Shown: piece after piece, positions 4,560 through 8,100 of the stretch
Numbering within the stretch: the first letter of the stretch is position 1
How the letters are laid out: every line of letters starts with the position of its first letter
Source: Microbacteriaceae bacterium
GTDB lineage: Bacteria > Actinomycetota > Actinomycetes > Actinomycetales > Microbacteriaceae
Assembly (NCBI GenBank): GCA_003454135.1
Contig: DMKW01000201.1
Location: 20,595 to 28,694 of the forward strand
Direction of reading: 5' to 3'
Length of the DNA: 8,100 nucleotides
Notes under the pieces: generated by a model
Told to the model about the DNA's origin: nothing
The model's input: the letters and a program-made list of their open reading frames with translations, nothing else
Databases searched by the model: none
Made by a program: the position numbers and the translations under genes

Positions 4560-7500
4560 GTGCCACCCAGCAATGAATCATTCGTGCATTTGCACGTGCA
4601 CAGCGAGTACTCGATGCTGGACGGTGCCGCCCGGGTGAGCCCGCTCATCCAGGCCGCAGCCGAGCAGAAGATGCCGGCGATCGCCGTGACCGACCACGGA
4701 AACATGTTCGGCGCCTACGACTTCTGGAAGACCGCGACAGCCAACGGCGTCAAGCCCATCATCGGTACCGAGGCCTACATCACCCCGGGCACGGCCAGGC
4801 AGGACCGCACTCGTGTGCGCTGGGGGGGCAACCACCAGAACCAGGATGACGTGGGCGGCTCAGGGTCGTACACCCACATGACCCTGCTCTCCGAGAACAA
4901 CGAGGGCATGCACAACCTCTTCCGGTTGTCGTCGCTCGCCTCGATCGAGGGATTCTATTTCAAGCCCCGCATGGACCGGGAGCTGCTGAGCAAGTATGCG
5001 AAGGGCATCATCGCCACGACCGGCTGCGTCGGAGGCGAGGTGCAGACGCGGTTGCGCCTCGGCCAGTACGACGAGGCGAGACGGGCGGCAGCCGACTTCC
5101 AGGACATCTTCGGCAAGGGCAACTTCTTCGCCGAGATCATGGACCACGGCATCGACATCGAGCGCCGCACCATGGAAGACCTGCTGCGCCTCGCAAAGGA
5201 TCTCGGTCTGCCGCTCGTGGCCACGAACGACCTGCACTACACCCACGCCCACGACGCGACGGCGCACGCCGCCCTGCTGTGCGTGCAGTCGGCGTCGACG
5301 CTCGACGATCCCAATCGCTTCAAGTTCGATTCGGACGAGTTCTACCTCAAGTCGGCGGACCAGATGCGTCACCTGTTCCGCGACTACCCCGAGGCGTGCG
5401 ACAACACCCTGCTCATCGCCGAGCGGTGCGAGGTGTCGTTCGAGCACCGCGACCTCATGCCGCGCTTTCCCGTTCCGGAGGGCGAGACGGAGGCCACCTG
5501 GTTCGAAAAGGAGGTCAGCACCGGCATGATGCGGCGCTTCCGCAACGCGCCGTCCGAGGCACATCTGGCCCAGGCGAAGTACGAGGTGGATGTCATCAAG
5601 CAGATGGGATTCCCGGGTTACTTTCTCGTCGTGGCCGACTTCATCGCGTGGGCGAAGGCCCAGGGCATTCGCGTCGGTCCCGGTCGTGGATCGGCTGCCG
5701 GATCGATGGCCTCGTACGCCATGGGCATCACCGAACTCGACCCGCTCGCACACGGTCTCATCTTCGAGCGGTTCCTCAACCCGGAACGCGTCTCGATGCC
5801 CGACGTCGACGTCGACTTCGACGACCGCCGCCGGCCGGAGGTGATCCGCTACGTCACGGAAAAGTACGGCGACGACCGGGTCGCCCAGATCGTCACCTAC
5901 GGCACGATCAAGGCCAAGCAGGCCCTCAAGGACTCCGCGCGAGTGCTCGGCATGCCGTACTCGGTGGGGGAAAAGCTCACCAAGGCCATGCCGCCCGCGA
6001 TCATGGGCAAGGACATCTCGCTCAGCGACATCCTCGACAAGGATGCCCCGCGCTACAAGGAGGCCGCCGACTTTCGCGCGGTGCTCGAGTCCGACCAGGA
6101 GGCCGCGAAGGTCTTCGACACGGCAAAGGGCATCGAGAACCTCAAGCGGCAGTGGGGCGTGCACGCGGCCGGCGTGATCATGTCGGCCGAACCGCTTCTC
6201 GACGTGCTGCCGATCATGAAGCGCGAGGACGATGGCGCGATCATCACGCAATTCGACCAGCCGCCGCTCGAATCCCTCGGCCTCATCAAGATGGACTTCC
6301 TGGGGCTGCGCAACCTCACCATCATCGAGGATGCGCTGCGCATGATCGAGCAGAACACGGGCAACAAGCTCGTGATCGAAGACCTCGACCTCGACGCCGA
6401 CCAGAAGACCTACGACCTGCTCGCCCGCGGTGAGACGCTCGGCGTGTTCCAGCTCGATGGCGGGCCCATGCGCTCACTGCTCAAGCAGCTCAAGCCCACG
6501 AGCTTCGAAGACATCTCGGCCGTCATCGCGCTCTACCGCCCCGGCCCGATGGGCATGAACTCGCACACCAACTACGCGCTGCGCAAGAACGGGCTGCAGA
6601 AGATCGAGGCGATCCACCCCGAGCTCGAGGAACCGCTCAGCGAGAGCCTCGGCATCACCTACGGCCTCATCGTGTACCAGGAGCAGGTGATGTCTGTCGC
6701 GCAGAAGGTGGCCGGGTTCACCCTCGGCCAGGCCGACGTCTTGCGGCGCGCGATGGGCAAGAAGAAGAAGTCCGAGCTCGACAAGCAGTACGCGGACTTC
6801 GAGGCCGGCATGAAGTCCAACGGCTACAGCGCGAACGCCGTGAAGGTGCTCTGGGACACCCTCATGCCGTTCGCCGACTACGCGTTCAACAAGGCGCATA
6901 GCGCCGGTTACGGCGTACTCAGCTATTGGACCGCGTACCTCAAGGCCAACTTCCCGGCCGAGTACATGGCCGCGCTGCTCACGAGCGTCGGCGACTCGAA
7001 AGACAAGCTCGCGCTCTATCTGAGCGAGTGCCGCCGCATGGGCATCCGGGTACTCGCCCCGGATGTGAACGAGTCGTCCGGCGACTTCACCGCCGTTGCC
7101 GGCGACGTCCGCTTCGGTCTCGGCGCCATCCGCAACGTCGGGGCGAACGTCGTCGAGTCGATCAAGCGGGCGCGGGACGACAAGGGGGCCTTCGAGTCGT
7201 TCCACGACTTCCTGCGCAAGGTGCCGATCCAGGTCGCCAACAAGCGCACCGTGGAGTCCCTAATCAAGGCGGGGGCGTTCGATTCGACCGGGGCGACGCG
7301 GCGGGCCCTCCTCGAGATTCACGAAGACGCCATCGACTCCGCCGTGAGCGACAAGCGGGCCGAGGCCAACGGCCAGGTCGGTTTCGACTTCGACAGCCTC
7401 TGGGACGAGCCACAACAGGTCAACCAGGTTCCGGACCGGCCCGAGTGGTCGAAGCGCGACAAGCTCGCCTTCGAGCGCGAGATGCTCGGGCTCTACGTCT

Positions 7501-8081
7501 CCGACCACCCCCTGGCCGGGCTCGAGGTGCAGCTCGCGAAGCATGCGAGCGCGAGCATCATGGAGATCCTCGACGGGGATGTCGCCGCCGACGGCGAGCA
7601 CGTGACCGTCGCGGGGCTCATCACCTCGGTGCAGCATCGCACCGCGCGCAACTCCGGAAACCAGTACGGGCTCATCACGGTGGAGGACTTCGCGGGGGAG
7701 ATCACCGTGATGTTCCTCGGCAAGACCTACCAGGAGTTCTCGCCGGCGCTCACCAACGACTCCATCGTCGTCGTGCGCGGCCGCGTGAGCGTGCGTGATG
7801 ACGGCATGAACCTGCACGCCGTGAGCATGTTCAGCCCGGACGTCGGCCAGAGCCTCGGCTCGGGACCGCTCGTGATCTCCGTGCCGGAGCTGCGCGCCAC
7901 CACGGAGGTGGTGACGGCGCTCAACGACGTGCTCATCCGTCATTCCGGCGACACCGAGGTGCGACTCAAGCTCGTGAAGGGTGACACGGCCCGCGTGTTC
8001 GAGGTGCCGTATCCCGTGTCGGTCAACGCGGACCTCTACGGCGAGCTCAAGTCCCTGCTCGGGCCGAGCTGCCTGGGGTAA
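4560..8081 (+). CDS. dnaE: DNA polymerase III subunit alpha (DnaE1-type)
   Basis: This is the catalytic subunit of the replicative polymerase. Its 1173 residues match full-length actinobacterial DnaE1, with no intein or frameshift. An N-terminal PHP domain (about 8-285) keeps all nine metal-binding positions known from mycobacterial DnaE1: H12, H14, D21, H46, E71, H106, C156, D224 and H226. In mycobacteria this domain is the 3'-5' proofreading exonuclease. The palm carries GRGSAAGS (375-382), PDVDVDF with catalytic D415 and D417, and the third Asp D579 in KMDFLGLR. The fingers include AFNKAHSAGYG (775-785). Helix-hairpin-helix DNA-binding sequence follows at about 840-920, a probable sliding-clamp motif QVGFDF at 939-944, and an OB fold at about 1015-1090 with VTVAGLITSVQHR. 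The last 80 residues are the presumed tau/clamp-loader contact region. The start is GTG with GGAG upstream. The gene lies 59 nt after the pseudouridine synthase gene and may use its own promoter. Confidence 0.98.
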   Translation: MPPSNESFVHLHVHSEYSMLDGAARVSPLIQAAAEQKMPAIAVTDHGNMFGAYDFWKTATANGVKPIIGTEAYITPGTARQDRTRVRWGGNHQNQDDVGGSGSYTHMTLLSENNEGMHNLFRLSSLASIEGFYFKPRMDRELLSKYAKGIIATTGCVGGEVQTRLRLGQYDEARRAAADFQDIFGKGNFFAEIMDHGIDIERRTMEDLLRLAKDLGLPLVATNDLHYTHAHDATAHAALLCVQSASTLDDPNRFKFDSDEFYLKSADQMRHLFRDYPEACDNTLLIAERCEVSFEHRDLMPRFPVPEGETEATWFEKEVSTGMMRRFRNAPSEAHLAQAKYEVDVIKQMGFPGYFLVVADFIAWAKAQGIRVGPGRGSAAGSMASYAMGITELDPLAHGLIFERFLNPERVSMPDVDVDFDDRRRPEVIRYVTEKYGDDRVAQIVTYGTIKAKQALKDSARVLGMPYSVGEKLTKAMPPAIMGKDISLSDILDKDAPRYKEAADFRAVLESDQEAAKVFDTAKGIENLKRQWGVHAAGVIMSAEPLLDVLPIMKREDDGAIITQFDQPPLESLGLIKMDFLGLRNLTIIEDALRMIEQNTGNKLVIEDLDLDADQKTYDLLARGETLGVFQLDGGPMRSLLKQLKPTSFEDISAVIALYRPGPMGMNSHTNYALRKNGLQKIEAIHPELEEPLSESLGITYGLIVYQEQVMSVAQKVAGFTLGQADVLRRAMGKKKKSELDKQYADFEAGMKSNGYSANAVKVLWDTLMPFADYAFNKAHSAGYGVLSYWTAYLKANFPAEYMAALLTSVGDSKDKLALYLSECRRMGIRVLAPDVNESSGDFTAVAGDVRFGLGAIRNVGANVVESIKRARDDKGAFESFHDFLRKVPIQVANKRTVESLIKAGAFDSTGATRRALLEIHEDAIDSAVSDKRAEANGQVGFDFDSLWDEPQQVNQVPDRPEWSKRDKLAFEREMLGLYVSDHPLAGLEVQLAKHASASIMEILDGDVAADGEHVTVAGLITSVQHRTARNSGNQYGLITVEDFAGEITVMFLGKTYQEFSPALTNDSIVVVRGRVSVRDDGMNLHAVSMFSPDVGQSLGSGPLVISVPELRATTEVVTALNDVLIRHSGDTEVRLKLVKGDTARVFEVPYPVSVNADLYGELKSLLGPSCLG

Positions 8082-8100
8082 CCGCCCGCCCGCTTCGGCC
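8082..8100 (+). other. Non-coding GC-rich end of window after dnaE
   Basis: These 19 bases after the dnaE stop begin with a CCGCCCGCCCG run. They could be the left side of a terminator or simply intergenic sequence; the window ends too soon to tell. Confidence 0.3.

Noticed and set aside
3460..4581. Open frame of 373 codons on the minus strand across lspA, rluD and the dnaE start
   Set aside because: It runs through three gene boundaries on the other strand, has biased composition and no motifs, and is explained by codon bias.
4860..6251. Long open frame of 463 codons on the minus strand across dnaE
   Set aside because: It lies wholly inside the well-conserved dnaE, its product is a biased Arg/His/Val/Leu/Glu sequence with no recognisable domain, and such frames arise from GC-biased third codon positions.
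5279..6433. Second plus-strand frame of 384 codons inside dnaE
   Set aside because: The product is a low-complexity Arg/Pro/Gly/His sequence, typical of a shifted frame in high-GC DNA, and it overlaps the polymerase palm.
1..8100. Novel defence, mobile or biosynthetic system
   Set aside because: All coding space is taken by conserved housekeeping genes on one strand in a known order. No transposase, integrase, direct-repeat array, att site, tRNA or abnormal base composition was seen.

Overview
The window is a high-GC stretch carrying eight same-strand genes. The order is ftsZ (3' part only), yggS, sepF, yggT, divIVA/wag31, lspA, an rluA-family pseudouridine synthase, then dnaE. This is the well-known tail of the actinobacterial division and cell-wall (dcw) cluster running into lspA, rluD and dnaE. 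Strong GC bias at third codon positions, GTG and TTG starts, a Wag31-type DivIVA, SepF in place of a MinCD-type arrangement, and a DnaE1-type polymerase with a complete PHP metal site all point to Actinomycetota. The DivIVA N-terminus and gene order suggest Micrococcales, perhaps Microbacteriaceae. The family-level placement is inference from memory of the families.

Layout. Bases 1-597 hold the FtsZ C-terminal half with its tail peptide. Bases 625-2125 hold yggS, sepF and yggT, spaced 23-35 nt apart and probably co-transcribed. Bases 2126-2257 are the largest gap (132 nt). It holds a short palindrome with an alternative pairing partner and the likely promoter region for divIVA. From 2258 on, divIVA, lspA and the rluA-family gene are packed tightly (a 14-nt overlap, then a 7-nt gap). 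After a 59-nt spacer with a small inverted repeat, dnaE fills 4560-8081. The last 19 bases are GC-rich non-coding sequence cut by the window edge.

How the genes work together. FtsZ forms the cytokinetic ring, SepF anchors it to the membrane through the FtsZ tail, and DivIVA organises polar growth. YggT is a small membrane protein that travels with this set, and YggS manages pyridoxal phosphate. LspA removes lipoprotein signal peptides, the RluA-family enzyme modifies RNA, and DnaE copies the chromosome.

I see no mobile element, CRISPR array, tRNA, rRNA or defence system, and no candidate for a new multi-gene system. The points most worth a second look are small: the absence of a pgeF/yfiH-type gene between ftsZ and yggS, the odd TTG start of lspA with an apparently unused Shine-Dalgarno sequence downstream, the complete nine-residue PHP metal site in DnaE, and the structured leader before divIVA.
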